Shown piece by piece: positions 8,894 to 17,869 of a stretch of DNA of 64,000 bases (position 1 is its first letter; every line of letters begins with the position of its first letter). The translations under genes were made by a program, and so were the position numbers. The notes under the pieces are model-generated. The model was not told where the DNA came from. It saw nothing but the letters and a program-made list of their open reading frames with translations, and did no database searches. Origin of the DNA: Flavobacterium terrae (lineage in GTDB: Bacteria > Bacteroidota > Bacteroidia > Flavobacteriales > Flavobacteriaceae); the NCBI RefSeq assembly GCF_900142035.1, contig NZ_FQZI01000006.1, positions 1 to 64,000 on the forward strand, in the 5' to 3' direction.

Positions 8894-9898
8894 TTAATTA
8901 AATATTTTAGCTAGCATTTCTTTTAATAAATCTGATTGAGCCAAAGAGTTAGCCCCTACTCCTTTACTTTTCAAATCAATATCTTTTAACGTTGAAACAA
9001 TCCCACTCACCTTTTTCATTGGATAGTTTCTAGCTGCCAATTCATAATCTTTAACAAAAAAAGGATTGATTTTAAGCGCCGAAGCAACATTACGTGGATT
9101 TTTATCTTTTAAACCATGGTATTGCAACAATTGCGAAAAGAAACTAAAAACCAAACCTATGGTTAAAACAATAGGATTATCTTTAGGATTAGCAGCGAAA
9201 TGATTTGCAATTAAGTATGATTTGTATTGATCTCTTTCGCCAATAGATTTTCTTAATTCAAAAGGGTTAAAATCTTTACTAAAACCTATATTTTCTTCAA
9301 TAATTGCTGGTGTAATAACTTCACCAGGTTTTAAGATAATAACTAGTTTATCAATCTCATTTGCAATTCGGCTTAAATCATTCCCAAGAAAATCAACAAA
9401 CATTTGAACTGCCTTTGGCTCAATATTGAGCTTCTTACCTTGCAATACTCTTTTTAACCAGTCACCTACTTGATTTTCATATAATTTTTTACTCTCAAAA
9501 ACCACACCCTTCTTTTCTAAAACCTTAGTTACCTTTTTGCGTTTATCTAATGTTTTATATTTATAACAAATCACTAAAACGGTTGTATCCTGCGGGTTTT
9601 CGGCATAAGATTCTAATTTATCAATGGTTCTTGATAACTCTTGAGCTTCTTTTACAATTACAACTTGTCTATCTGCCATCATAGGATAACGCTTTGCGTT
9701 ACCTACAATATCCTCAACAGAAACATCACGACCATAAAGTATGGTTTGATTAAAGTCTCTTTCGTGTTCTTGCAATATATTTTGCTCGATGTATTCTGAA
9801 AGTTTATCAATATAATAAGGCTCTTCACCCATCAAAAAATAAATAGGTTTAATATTACCTGCTTGTATGTCTTTTATTATTTTAAGTACTTCGTCCAA
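8894..9898 (-). CDS. holA: DNA polymerase III subunit delta
   Basis: 334 residues, the usual length. The clamp-loader delta subunit opens the sliding clamp at replication forks. The N-terminal half has the AAA+-like fold without a working Walker motif, with the family landmarks IKPIYFLMGEEPYYIDKLSEYI and KRYPMMADRQVVIVKEAQEL; the C-terminal half has the helical collar (FGKDFNPFELRKSI-like stretch and LKDKNPRNVASALKINPFFV). The start is TTG at 9898; the next ATG falls inside the conserved N-terminus, so TTG is needed. A membrane protein gene follows after 12 bases. Confidence 0.93.
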   Translation of the reverse strand: MDEVLKIIKDIQAGNIKPIYFLMGEEPYYIDKLSEYIEQNILQEHERDFNQTILYGRDVSVEDIVGNAKRYPMMADRQVVIVKEAQELSRTIDKLESYAENPQDTTVLVICYKYKTLDKRKKVTKVLEKKGVVFESKKLYENQVGDWLKRVLQGKKLNIEPKAVQMFVDFLGNDLSRIANEIDKLVIILKPGEVITPAIIEENIGFSKDFNPFELRKSIGERDQYKSYLIANHFAANPKDNPIVLTIGLVFSFFSQLLQYHGLKDKNPRNVASALKINPFFVKDYELAARNYPMKKVSGIVSTLKDIDLKSKGVGANSLAQSDLLKEMLAKIFN

Positions 9899-9900
9899 AA

Positions 9901-9932
9901 TTTGATTATTTGTTTATTTGATGATAGCTTTG
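9901..9932 (+). promoter_or_regulatory. Promoter giving a leaderless or nearly leaderless transcript
   Basis: TTTG at 9901-9904 and TAGCTTTG at 9925-9932 are 20 bases apart, a full match to the Bacteroidota consensus. The ATG of the next gene begins at 9937, only 4 bases after the -7 element, so the expected transcription start falls at or within a few bases of the start codon. Confidence 0.6.
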
Positions 9933-9936
9933 CCAG

Positions 9937-10389
9937 ATGCAACAACTAAATTTCCCACCTTACAACTTTCGGTTCAAAAATAGCGAAAATAAAATCTCTA
10001 TTTTCGATGAAATCCGTAAAAAATTTGTAGTTCTTACTCCAGAAGAATGGGTTCGTCAAAATGTTGTGAAGTTTTTATTAGAAGAAAAAAAATACCCAAA
10101 ATCGCATATAAATGTCGAAAAGTTAATTAAAATTAACGATTTAAGTAAAAGATACGACATAGTAGTTTTTGAGCCCAACGGTAAAATATTTTTATTAATT
10201 GAATGTAAAGCACCAGAAATCAAAATTACTCAACAAACTTTTGATCAAATTGCTCGTTATAATTTAGTGTTAAATGCAAGTTATTTAATGGTCACTAATG
10301 GATTAAACCATTATTTTTGTCAAATGGATTTTGAAAAAGAAAAATATAATTTTCTTCAAGAATTACCCAATTACAAAATAAACAATTAA
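9937..10389 (+). CDS. Stand-alone type I restriction HsdR N-terminal domain protein (PD-(D/E)XK fold)
   Basis: 150 residues. The fold is recognised by RYDIVVFEPNGKIFLLIECKAP: D74, E89 and K91 form the D-x(n)-ExK nuclease motif, preceded by EEWVRQNVVKFLLEEKKYP, a typical HSDR_N_2 helix. No methylase, specificity subunit or helicase lies nearby, so it is not a restriction system as such. This single-domain form next to holA is, to my recollection, common in flavobacteria; its role is unknown and could be nucleic acid repair or binding. The glycosyltransferase follows after 10 bases. Confidence 0.85.
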   Translation: MQQLNFPPYNFRFKNSENKISIFDEIRKKFVVLTPEEWVRQNVVKFLLEEKKYPKSHINVEKLIKINDLSKRYDIVVFEPNGKIFLLIECKAPEIKITQQTFDQIARYNLVLNASYLMVTNGLNHYFCQMDFEKEKYNFLQELPNYKINN

Positions 10390-10399
10390 AAAATCTACC

Positions 10400-11389
10400 T
10401 TGAAAGTAGCTGTAGTTATACTAAACTGGAATGGTGTAAAATTACTAGAACAATTTTTACCCTCGATAATAAAATATTCTCCAGAAGCAACTATATATGT
10501 TGCTGACAATGCTTCTACAGACTCTTCTGTTGAATATGTTAAAAACGAATTTCCACAAATTAAAATAATACAAAACCAAGGAAATTTTGGCTTTGCCAAA
10601 GGATATAACGAAGCATTACAATTTGTTGAAGAAGAAATCTATGCTTTAGTAAATTCTGATATTGAAGTAACTGAAAATTGGTTAGAACCAATTACTACTC
10701 TTTTTGAAAGTGAACCAGAGACAGCAATCATTCAACCAAAAATTCTAGATTTTAAAAACAAAGAATACTTTGAATACGCTGGTGCTGGTGGAGGATTTAT
10801 AGATAAGTATGCTTTTCCTTTTTGCAGAGGAAGGATTTTTGATACTTTAGAAAAAGACAACGGTCAATATAATGACACAATTTCTATCTTTTGGGCATCA
10901 GGGGCTTGTTTTTTTATACGAAAAGAAGTCTATAGAAATCTTAATGGATTTGACCCCGATTTCTTTGCACACCAGGAAGAGATAGATTTATGTTGGAGAG
11001 CAATAAATAACAATCATATAATTAAATATTGTGGCCAATCGACAGTATATCATGTTGGAGGAGCTACCTTAGACAGCGGAAATCCTAAAAAGACTTTTTT
11101 GAATTTTAGAAATTCCTTGTGGATGATGGTAAAAAATCTTCCTGCCAACAAACTAGCACCTATTTTATTTATCAGAATGATATTTGATGGCATTGCTGGT
11201 GTTAGATTTTTACTTCAAGGAAAACCAAAACATTTTTTAGCTGTACTAAAATCTCACTTTTATTTATATTTCCATATAGCTAAGTTCTTAAAAAAGAGAG
11301 CATTGGTTCAAAAGGAAAAATATTATAAAATAAACTCTATTGTATATCGTTATTTTATTAAGAATGGTAGAGTTTTTGCGGACTTATAA
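10400..11389 (+). CDS. Family 2 glycosyltransferase
   Basis: 329 residues, soluble. The GT2 pattern is clear: VAVVILNWNGVKLLEQFLPS at the N-terminus, VADNASTDSSVEYV, GFAKGYNEAL, then LVNSDIEVTENWLEP (DxE/DxD-type metal and sugar-nucleotide site), and FFAHQEEIDLCWRAINN with the catalytic-region acidic residues. The C-terminus is basic with an amphipathic stretch (RKSHFYLYFHIAKFLKKR-like) that may sit on the membrane. Members often act as rhamnosyl- or related transferases in surface glycan synthesis; the exact sugar cannot be told. Start is TTG at 10400, since the conserved strand begins at once. Confidence 0.9.
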   Translation: MKVAVVILNWNGVKLLEQFLPSIIKYSPEATIYVADNASTDSSVEYVKNEFPQIKIIQNQGNFGFAKGYNEALQFVEEEIYALVNSDIEVTENWLEPITTLFESEPETAIIQPKILDFKNKEYFEYAGAGGGFIDKYAFPFCRGRIFDTLEKDNGQYNDTISIFWASGACFFIRKEVYRNLNGFDPDFFAHQEEIDLCWRAINNNHIIKYCGQSTVYHVGGATLDSGNPKKTFLNFRNSLWMMVKNLPANKLAPILFIRMIFDGIAGVRFLLQGKPKHFLAVLKSHFYLYFHIAKFLKKRALVQKEKYYKINSIVYRYFIKNGRVFADL

Positions 11390-11407
11390 AAATTAAATAC
11401 AAAAATT

Positions 11408-12262
11408 ATGAGGAAAACAGTATTAGTATTATCAGCCTTAGCACTAACAGCAACGTCTTGTGTGTCAAAGAAAAAATTTGCCGAATTAGAAGCAAAAAAT
11501 AAAGAAACTCAAGATTTGCTTAACAGTTGCACAGTTAAATTAAACTCTTGTCTAGAGGAAAAATCAGGATTAAATGCAACATTAGCTGCTTTACAAAGCG
11601 AAAATGAAAATTTAAAAAAGAATAATTCTGATTTAATAAACAGTTCTAAAGAAATGACAGTTTTGACTACAAAAGGTGCTCAAAATCTTGAAAAATCTTT
11701 AGAAAGTTTAAGAGAAAAAGATTTAAAAATCTCTAGATTACAAGATGCTTTAACTAAAAAAGATTCGGTAACATTAGCACTTGTTACAAGCTTAAAACGT
11801 GAAGTTGGTATTGATGATCCAGACATCAATATTAATGTAGAAAAAGGAGTTGTAATGATTTCGATTGCTGATAACTTACTTTTCAAATCAGGAAGTTATG
11901 ATGTAAGTGATAGAGCTAAAGGAGTTCTAGGTAAAGTTGCCAAAGTAATCAACAGCAAACCAGATTTTGAATGTATGATTGAAGGTCACACTGATAATGT
12001 GCCTATCAAAAATGCAGTTCTTTTAGACAACTGGGATTTATCTGTTAAAAGATCAACTTCAATTGTGCGTGTATTACAAAACGACTTAGGAGTTAATCCA
12101 AAACAATTAATCCCTGCAGGAAGAAGTTATTTCATTCCTTTGAATGATAATGACACTCCTGAAAACAGAGCTAAAAACAGAAGAACACGTATTATTATCA
12201 TGCCTAAAATCGATCAGTTCTATGATATGATTGAGAAAGAAATGAAAAATATGAGTAAATAA
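11408..12262 (+). CDS. OmpA family lipoprotein with coiled coil
   Basis: 284 residues. The N-terminus is a lipoprotein signal (lipobox LTATSC, Cys at 18). Residues about 22-125 form a coiled coil rich in Leu, Lys and Glu. The C-terminal ~130 residues are an OmpA peptidoglycan-binding domain (LLFKSGSYDVSDRAKGVL, IEGHTDNVPI, PAGRSYFIPL, NRRTRIIIMP). It is inferred to tether the outer membrane to peptidoglycan across the periplasm. It begins 18 bases after the glycosyltransferase and ends at a strong terminator. Confidence 0.93.
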   Translation: MRKTVLVLSALALTATSCVSKKKFAELEAKNKETQDLLNSCTVKLNSCLEEKSGLNATLAALQSENENLKKNNSDLINSSKEMTVLTTKGAQNLEKSLESLREKDLKISRLQDALTKKDSVTLALVTSLKREVGIDDPDININVEKGVVMISIADNLLFKSGSYDVSDRAKGVLGKVAKVINSKPDFECMIEGHTDNVPIKNAVLLDNWDLSVKRSTSIVRVLQNDLGVNPKQLIPAGRSYFIPLNDNDTPENRAKNRRTRIIIMPKIDQFYDMIEKEMKNMSK

Positions 12263-12278
12263 TTTTCAATATAAGAAT

Positions 12279-12309
12279 AAAAAAGCCTTGAATTATCAAG
12301 GCTTTTTTA
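12279..12309. terminator. Bidirectional Rho-independent terminator
   Basis: Arms AAAAAGCCTTGA and TCAAGGCTTTTT around a short AT loop, between the convergent genes ending at 12262 (+) and 12321 (-). Confidence 0.92.
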
Positions 12310-12320
12310 TTAAAAATCTT

Positions 12321-12941
12321 TTATAAAATATCTAGACTTCCTTTTCCTTCACGAATCACGACTGGCTCTCCATCTGACAAATCAATTATGGTTGATGCCT
12401 CATTATCTCCATAACCACCATCAATAACAACATCTACTAAGTTTTGCCATTTTTCAAAAATTAATTCAGGGTCGGTAGTATATTCAATAACCTCATCTTC
12501 ATCATGAATTGAAGAAGAAACTATGGGATTTCCAAGTTTACGAACTATTTCTAAAGCAATTTCATTATCAGGCACACGAATACCCACTGTGGTTTTCTTT
12601 TTAAATTCTTTTGGCAAACTATTATTACCTGGTAAAATAAATGTATAAGGCCCAGGCAATGCTCTTTTCAAAATTTTAAACGTCGATGTATCTATTTGCT
12701 TTATATAATCTGAAATATTACTTAAATCACTACAAACAAACGAGAAGTTCGCTTTTTCAAGTTTAATCCCCTTGATCTTAGCTATTCGCTCTAAAGCTTT
12801 CGTGTTGGTAATATCACAGCCCAAACCATAAACGGTATCAGTTGGATAAATGATTAAACCTCCATCTTTTAGGACTTTAATCACTTTTGCAATTTCCTTT
12901 TCGTTGGGATTTTCGGGATATATTTTAATGAATTGAGCCAT
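12321..12941 (-). CDS. L-threonylcarbamoyladenylate synthase (Sua5/YciO/YrdC family)
   Basis: 206 residues. The enzyme makes threonylcarbamoyl-AMP from threonine, bicarbonate and ATP for t6A37 modification of tRNA. Family landmarks are LKDGGLIIYPTDTVYGLGCD near residue 25-45, KIKGIKLEKANFSFVCSDLS (in place of the more usual KRPxxxP), and GPYTFILPGNN, TVGIRVPDN, IVSSSIHDED. It is a short YrdC/YciO-like form without the Sua5 C-terminal domain. The KxR...KP region is less canonical than in YrdC, so a YciO-like paralogue is an alternative. Starts with ATG. Confidence 0.85.
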   Translation of the reverse strand: MAQFIKIYPENPNEKEIAKVIKVLKDGGLIIYPTDTVYGLGCDITNTKALERIAKIKGIKLEKANFSFVCSDLSNISDYIKQIDTSTFKILKRALPGPYTFILPGNNSLPKEFKKKTTVGIRVPDNEIALEIVRKLGNPIVSSSIHDEDEVIEYTTDPELIFEKWQNLVDVVIDGGYGDNEASTIIDLSDGEPVVIREGKGSLDIL

Positions 12942-12987
12942 AAATACAGAAAATAATTATAAAGATACAAGAAAAATAAAAATTTTA

Positions 12988-13599
12988 CTACACTTTTATT
13001 AAATCCCAGCTTTCTAATGCATAATGATTCCAAATACCCTCCCGTACTACTAAAACAATTTTATAATCTTTTGGTTGCTGATCAAGATAGGGCTTTATAG
13101 TTTGGTAATCAACTTTAATAGACTCTAGATTATTTTTAAATCTGAAATAAATTTTATTGCTTCCTTTTCCTTTTTTAAGATGAAACTCTTCTACTGGTAA
13201 ATAATATGTTTCTATTCTATTTTTACTTGATTGATATACATTAATAGAGTCCCAAAAAATAGTAGCTAAAAAACCAAAAGTAAGACATGAAAAAACAATG
13301 TTTCCAAGAAAAAAAAGAACCAAATTATAAATACTTCTGAAAAAATTGTTTCTTTTTTTAATTTCTAGAAACATTTCTTTCCAACTGACACCAAATATGT
13401 TGTATTTTGTAGAAAAAATAAAACCTAAGATAATCGGAATACCTAAAATGAATATATGATATCTTATATCAGTACCAATAAGCTTTATCTCGAAGAAAAG
13501 AAAATAGATTAAGTTAAAAAATATAAAACCTAAAAAAATTCTATATTCAAATTCTTCCTTTTTTTTTCTTTTTGAAGCAGATGAAGACTTTTTCTTCAT
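12988..13599 (-). CDS. Uncharacterised membrane protein with basic N-terminus
   Basis: 203 residues from the ATG at 13599; a TTG four codons upstream (13611) would overlap the end of uvrD and is less likely. The first 17 residues are strongly basic (KKKSSSASKRKKKEE), followed by about three membrane segments (20-38, 42-60 and 92-116) and a soluble C-terminal domain of about 85 residues rich in Lys and aromatic residues (LKKGKGSNKIYFRFKNN). I do not recognise the family. The gene begins 4 bases after the uvrD stop and is probably translated from the same message. Confidence 0.7.
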   Translation of the reverse strand: MKKKSSSASKRKKKEEFEYRIFLGFIFFNLIYFLFFEIKLIGTDIRYHIFILGIPIILGFIFSTKYNIFGVSWKEMFLEIKKRNNFFRSIYNLVLFFLGNIVFSCLTFGFLATIFWDSINVYQSSKNRIETYYLPVEEFHLKKGKGSNKIYFRFKNNLESIKVDYQTIKPYLDQQPKDYKIVLVVREGIWNHYALESWDLIKV

Positions 13600-13603
13600 A
13601 TAT

Positions 13604-15940
13604 CTATCCAATCACATCCAACTTTGCAAAACGAAGTAATAACTTCTTAATCCCTCCTACTTCAAATCGTATCTCTGCTTTTTTATCGGCGCCAGCACCC
13701 TCAAGATTCAATACTTCTCCTTTACCAAAACGTTCGTGCATAACAATATTGCCAACAGTTAACTTACTGTCAAATAAATTTGTGTTGCCATTACTTGGAG
13801 CATTCCCAGAAACAGGCTTTAGCTTACGAATATTCAAATTCGGTTTTGGATCACTGTCTGTGATGTATTTTGGAGGCGTACCAGATACCGGTTTTGCCAA
13901 CCTTAATTTGGATTTATCAACATCTCCAAAAATATCCGCATCAAAACTTGGCTTGTAACGATAATTGGTTTCAACTGGAGTTAAATATTCTAAATATTGA
14001 TCGTTGATTTCTTCAACAAAACGTGATGGTTCACTATCGACTAATTTACCCCAACGATATCGTGATTGTGCATAAGTCAAATATGCCTGATGTTCTGCAC
14101 GGGTAAGAGCAACATAAAACAATCGGCGTTCTTCCTCTAATTCACTTCGGGTATTCATACTCATGGCACTTGGAAACAAATCTTCTTCCATTCCCACAAT
14201 AAATACCGTTGGAAATTCCAGTCCTTTTGCCAAGTGAATCGTCATTAAGGCTACACGATCATCATCACCTGTATCGTTATCTAAATCGGTTGCTAGAGCT
14301 ACATCTTCCAAAAATTCAGATAAGGCTCCACGAGCTCCATCTACTTCTTTTTGCCCTTCTGTAAAATCTTTTATACCGTTCAATAATTCTTCTATATTTT
14401 CAATACGAGCAATACCCTCAGGAGTTCCGTCTTTTTTTAATTCTTGAATCAAACCTGTTTTTTTGGTTACATGGTCTGTCAAATAAAAAGCATCTTGATT
14501 TTCATTGATGATTTGAAAACTCTTAATCATCGTAACAAAATCTTGTAATTTAGCTTTGGTTCCCGAATTAAGCTTCAAATCAATCTTATCGATATGCTCC
14601 ATTACTTCAAAAATGGAACGTTTGTAATGATTTGCTGCAACAGTTAACTTCTCGACAGTCGTATCCCCAATTCCTCTTGCTGGATAATTAATTACACGTA
14701 CTAAAGCTTCCTCATCCTTTGGATTAATAACTAATCGTAGATAAGACAAAACATCTTTAATCTCTTTACGTTGATAAAATGATAAACCACCATAAATTCG
14801 GTACGGAATGTCACGCTTACGTAATGCATCCTCCATAGCACGGGATTGGGCATTGGTACGATACAAAATAGCAAACTCGTTATTATGCATTTGTTTTTGC
14901 ATCTTTTCTTCGAAGATTGTCGATGCAACAAAACGCCCTTCTTCACCATCTGTCAAACTACGATGTACTTTGATTTTAGGCCCATCTTCATTAGCTGTCC
15001 AAACTACCTTATCGAGTTTGGTTTTATTATTATCAATAACATTATTCGCTGCTTCTACAATATTTTTTGAAGAACGATAATTTTGTTCTAAACGGTACAT
15101 TTGAACATTCTCGTAATCCTTTTGGAAATTTAAAATATTGTTGATGTTTGCTCCACGGAAAGCATAAATACTTTGAGCGTCATCACCTACTACGCAAATA
15201 TTCTGAAATCTGTCTGAAAGCGCACGAACAATCAAATACTGTGAATGATTTGTATCTTGATACTCATCCACCAAAATATATCTGAAACGATCTTGATACT
15301 TCATTAACACATCTGGGAAGCGTGTCAAAAGTTCATTGGTTTTCAATAATAAATCATCAAAATCCATCGCTCCTGATTTGAAACAACGTTCTACATAATT
15401 TTGATAAATTTCTCCTAAACGTGGCTTTTTGCTCATCGCGTCAGCCTCTTGTAGTTCAGGGTTATTGAAATAAGCTTTAACAGTAATCAAACTGTTTTTA
15501 TACTGAGATATTCGTCCTAAAACCTGTTTTGGCTTATAAATATCTTTATCTAATTGCATTTCCTTAATGATCTGTCCAATTAAACGAACAGAATCCTGAG
15601 AATCATAAATAGTAAAATTGGAAGGATAGCCTAATTTTTCAGATTCAATACGAAGAATTTTAGCAAAAACTGAGTGGAATGTTCCCATCCAAAGGTTTTT
15701 GGCTTCATTATTACCTACAATATCCGCAATACGCTTTTTCATTTCACGTGCTGCTTTATTGGTAAATGTTAGTGCCAAAATATTAAACGCATCAACTCCC
15801 TGACTCATAAGGTTAGCAATACGTACTGTTAATACTCTTGTTTTACCTGAACCAGCCCCAGCAATAACAATCATTGGCCCGTCTTTTTGTAATACTGGTG
15901 CCTGTTGTGCTTCGTTAAGTTGACTTATGTATTTCTGCAT
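13604..15940 (-). CDS. UvrD/PcrA-type superfamily 1 DNA helicase
   Basis: 778 residues from the ATG at 15940. The 3'-5' helicase has the SF1A motifs in order: Q motif LNEAQQAPV, Walker A VIAGAGSGKTRVL, motif II ILVDEYQDTNHSQY, motif III VGDDAQSIYAFRGAN, motif IV YRLEQNYRSSKNIV, motif V VALMTIHLAKGLEFPTVF, motif VI EERRLFYVALTRAEHQAYL. It acts in nucleotide excision and mismatch repair and in removing obstacles from forks. A longer reading frame reaches 16021, but those 27 codons lie over the terminator of the upstream gene, and the conserved protein begins at MQKYISQLN. A TATTTTTG -7 element lies on the minus strand at 15962-15969. Confidence 0.95.
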   Translation of the reverse strand: MQKYISQLNEAQQAPVLQKDGPMIVIAGAGSGKTRVLTVRIANLMSQGVDAFNILALTFTNKAAREMKKRIADIVGNNEAKNLWMGTFHSVFAKILRIESEKLGYPSNFTIYDSQDSVRLIGQIIKEMQLDKDIYKPKQVLGRISQYKNSLITVKAYFNNPELQEADAMSKKPRLGEIYQNYVERCFKSGAMDFDDLLLKTNELLTRFPDVLMKYQDRFRYILVDEYQDTNHSQYLIVRALSDRFQNICVVGDDAQSIYAFRGANINNILNFQKDYENVQMYRLEQNYRSSKNIVEAANNVIDNNKTKLDKVVWTANEDGPKIKVHRSLTDGEEGRFVASTIFEEKMQKQMHNNEFAILYRTNAQSRAMEDALRKRDIPYRIYGGLSFYQRKEIKDVLSYLRLVINPKDEEALVRVINYPARGIGDTTVEKLTVAANHYKRSIFEVMEHIDKIDLKLNSGTKAKLQDFVTMIKSFQIINENQDAFYLTDHVTKKTGLIQELKKDGTPEGIARIENIEELLNGIKDFTEGQKEVDGARGALSEFLEDVALATDLDNDTGDDDRVALMTIHLAKGLEFPTVFIVGMEEDLFPSAMSMNTRSELEEERRLFYVALTRAEHQAYLTYAQSRYRWGKLVDSEPSRFVEEINDQYLEYLTPVETNYRYKPSFDADIFGDVDKSKLRLAKPVSGTPPKYITDSDPKPNLNIRKLKPVSGNAPSNGNTNLFDSKLTVGNIVMHERFGKGEVLNLEGAGADKKAEIRFEVGGIKKLLLRFAKLDVIG

Positions 15941-15961
15941 GATATTCTTTTCCTTTGCTTG

Positions 15962-15969
15962 CAAAAATA
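15962..15969 (-). promoter_or_regulatory. Candidate -7 element for the uvrD-type helicase gene
   Basis: Minus-strand TATTTTTG, matching TAnnTTTG, 21 bases before the ATG at 15940 and downstream of the preceding gene's terminator. It supports the shorter start. Confidence 0.45.
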
Positions 15970-15985
15970 ACCATAAATATGAAGT

Positions 15986-16016
15986 ATAAAAAAGACATTC
16001 TAAAAAGAATGTCTTT
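15986..16016 (-). terminator. Rho-independent terminator of the 16022-17212 gene
   Basis: Arms AAAGACATTC and GAATGTCTTT (10 base pairs, 6-base loop). On the minus strand the stem is followed by a run of T, so it ends transcription coming from 17212. It begins a few bases after that gene's stop. Confidence 0.88.
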
Positions 16017-16021
16017 ATCAT

Positions 16022-17212
16022 TTAATTTACTGAATTACTCTCCAATTCTAACTTTTTAATAATTTGAGCTTCATCATCTGTTAAGACCATCGAATTATTT
16101 TTTTGCCAAAATTTATCAGAATATTTATTTCCTCTTTTGTAAAGGGATCTATCATTATAAACATCTTTTCTGTTATAATTTAAATCGTCCTTTTTGAAAT
16201 CAGTAACCACAAGATCACTTTTATATTCTAGTGTCTCGTTGTATTTTTTCTTGTTCCAAATTTTAAGTTTTCCTTTTCTTGTACTGAATGCTAAAACATA
16301 ATTACCAGCATCTGTTATTTTGTAAGTTGATTTAACTCTTAATCCCAATAATGCAGCTTTAACAATCAGTATATTTATCACTTTAGTGTATTCTAATTTT
16401 GTTTGATCAGAAGCAATGTCTACATCAGTAATTAAATACGATTCTGGATTAAAAACCACTGTACCTTTATACAAATACTTTTTTAAATCTTCCTTTGGCT
16501 TAAAATTGATAATATAAACTTCACTTCCTGACTTTTCAATTCTAGATTTTAATTCAAAATCATAATCTTTATAATTTTTTCCATCAAAAATTATTTTTTC
16601 AAGAGTGTAAAATGTGTACTGTTTTGTTGTAGCATGTCGAACATCTAATCCCGAGGCCAAATCTAACGTTTCATCATCTTCAGTGATTAATTTAGCGGCT
16701 CTACTTTGATTTACAATCAAATCAGCTTTTGACCCACTCATGTGATAATCAATCAAACCGTCTGTAAAGCGAGTATATTTATCATTCACTTTTACAAATT
16801 CACGATAATATGTATTAAGAACAATTGGCTTATTAAATTTATTTCTAGAAGTTTCAACTGCTTTATACAACAGCTCATGAATGGGCTCTTTAGTCACAAT
16901 GATATCTTCAAGTTCTAATGTATTAAGGTCTAAAAAGATTGTGTTAGTCTTATCAGCTATTTTATCTAAAGTTATCGTAGTTGTTTTATATTGAAGATGG
17001 GAAATTGTGATTTCAGCATTGTTTAATGCGTAAATCTGAAAAGCACCTTCATCATTTGAAACGGTTCCAAAACCTGAATTTTTAACTGTTATTGTTGCAC
17101 TTTGAATTGGCTCTTTTGTAGCACTATCTTTCAAAAACAAAACATAATTTTGCTGAGAAAACGAAGAAGTAAAAGTTAATAGACAAATAAAAAAGTAAAT
17201 AATTTTAGACAT
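16022..17212 (-). CDS. Carboxypeptidase-regulatory-like domain protein, exported
   Basis: 396 residues. A signal peptide (about 1-19, FTSSFSQQ) is followed by a carboxypeptidase D regulatory-like beta sandwich at 21-100 (LFLKDSATKEPIQSATITVKNSGFGTVSNDEGAFQI, shown here in parts: KEPIQSATI, GTVSNDEGAF). The remaining ~290 residues are a beta-rich region with NTYYREFVKVNDKYTRF and a lipoprotein-carrier-like curve (GTVVFNPESYLITDVDIAS). Such proteins are common in Bacteroidota as outer-membrane or periplasmic proteins linked to transport; the function is unknown. A terminator follows the stop. Confidence 0.82.
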   Translation of the reverse strand: MSKIIYFFICLLTFTSSFSQQNYVLFLKDSATKEPIQSATITVKNSGFGTVSNDEGAFQIYALNNAEITISHLQYKTTTITLDKIADKTNTIFLDLNTLELEDIIVTKEPIHELLYKAVETSRNKFNKPIVLNTYYREFVKVNDKYTRFTDGLIDYHMSGSKADLIVNQSRAAKLITEDDETLDLASGLDVRHATTKQYTFYTLEKIIFDGKNYKDYDFELKSRIEKSGSEVYIINFKPKEDLKKYLYKGTVVFNPESYLITDVDIASDQTKLEYTKVINILIVKAALLGLRVKSTYKITDAGNYVLAFSTRKGKLKIWNKKKYNETLEYKSDLVVTDFKKDDLNYNRKDVYNDRSLYKRGNKYSDKFWQKNNSMVLTDDEAQIIKKLELESNSVN

Positions 17213-17289
17213 AATTCAAGACTAATGATTAATGATATTCTTACAAAGAAAGAAATTTATTTTAATCTGAGTTTATATCCTAAAAATTT

Positions 17290-17297
17290 TATTTTTG
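17290..17297 (+). promoter_or_regulatory. Candidate -7 promoter element
   Basis: TATTTTTG matches TAnnTTTG and ends 19 bases before the ATG at 17317. No clear TTG at the expected upstream distance. Confidence 0.45.
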
Positions 17298-17316
17298 CAT
17301 CAAACAAATCATCATA

Positions 17317-17838
17317 ATGGAGACTAACAAAATAATAGAAATTGTTGCTTATACTTTACCTTCAATAATAACTGGAGCTGTGGCTTACTTTCTTTTTCAA
17401 TCTTATTTTAAGAATGAAGAAAAGCGCAGAAGATATTTATTGATGAAAAACACTCAAAAAGATGCTCTTCCTTTAAAACTTCAAGCTTACGAGAGAATGT
17501 CTATTTTTTTGGAAAGAATTCATCCGTCGAAATTACTGATTAGAGTTGCACCATTTTCTTCTGATAAAAATCATTATGAAGCTTTTATTATAGAACATAT
17601 CGAACAAGAATTTGAACACAATTTAGCACAACAGATTTATGTTTCAGACGAATGTTGGAATATCATATTAACTGCAAAAAACACTATCATTCAAACCATT
17701 CGTAAAACAAATATGAGTGACAGAATTACGAGTGCAGATAAACTTCGCGAAGTTATTTTAAGTGACTTACTAGAAAACGAATCACCAACAACACTTGCTC
17801 TTGCTTATTTGAAAAAAGAAGTTAGTCAAATTATATAA
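17317..17838 (+). CDS. Uncharacterised membrane-anchored protein conserved in flavobacteria
   Basis: 173 residues. A single membrane anchor near the N-terminus (about 8-29, VAYTLPSIITGAVAYFLFQSYF) is followed by a cytoplasmic helical domain with RRRYLLMKNTQKDALPLKLQAYERM and ERIHPSKLLIRV. The sequence FIIEHIEQEFEHNLAQQIYVSDECWNII looks well conserved in style, but I cannot name a function. It stands alone between two minus-strand genes, with its own likely promoter and a terminator. Confidence 0.78.
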   Translation: METNKIIEIVAYTLPSIITGAVAYFLFQSYFKNEEKRRRYLLMKNTQKDALPLKLQAYERMSIFLERIHPSKLLIRVAPFSSDKNHYEAFIIEHIEQEFEHNLAQQIYVSDECWNIILTAKNTIIQTIRKTNMSDRITSADKLREVILSDLLENESPTTLALAYLKKEVSQII

Positions 17839-17840
17839 AC

Positions 17841-17869
17841 AAAAGTCTCCTCAATTGAGGAGACTTTTT
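17841..17869. terminator. Bidirectional Rho-independent terminator
   Basis: Arms AAAAGTCTCCTCAA and TTGAGGAGACTTTT form a perfect inverted repeat. It reaches into the stop codon of the convergent minus-strand gene at 17868. Confidence 0.93.

Noticed and set aside
9937..10389. Restriction-modification system
   Set aside because: Only the HsdR N-terminal fold is present; no methylase, specificity or helicase gene is near.
13572..13958. 128-codon plus-strand frame opposite the helicase gene
   Set aside because: It is a shadow of the well-supported minus-strand helicase C-terminus.
15941..16021. 27 extra N-terminal codons for the UvrD-type helicase
   Set aside because: The stretch covers the terminator hairpin of the upstream gene, and the conserved protein begins at the ATG at 15940.
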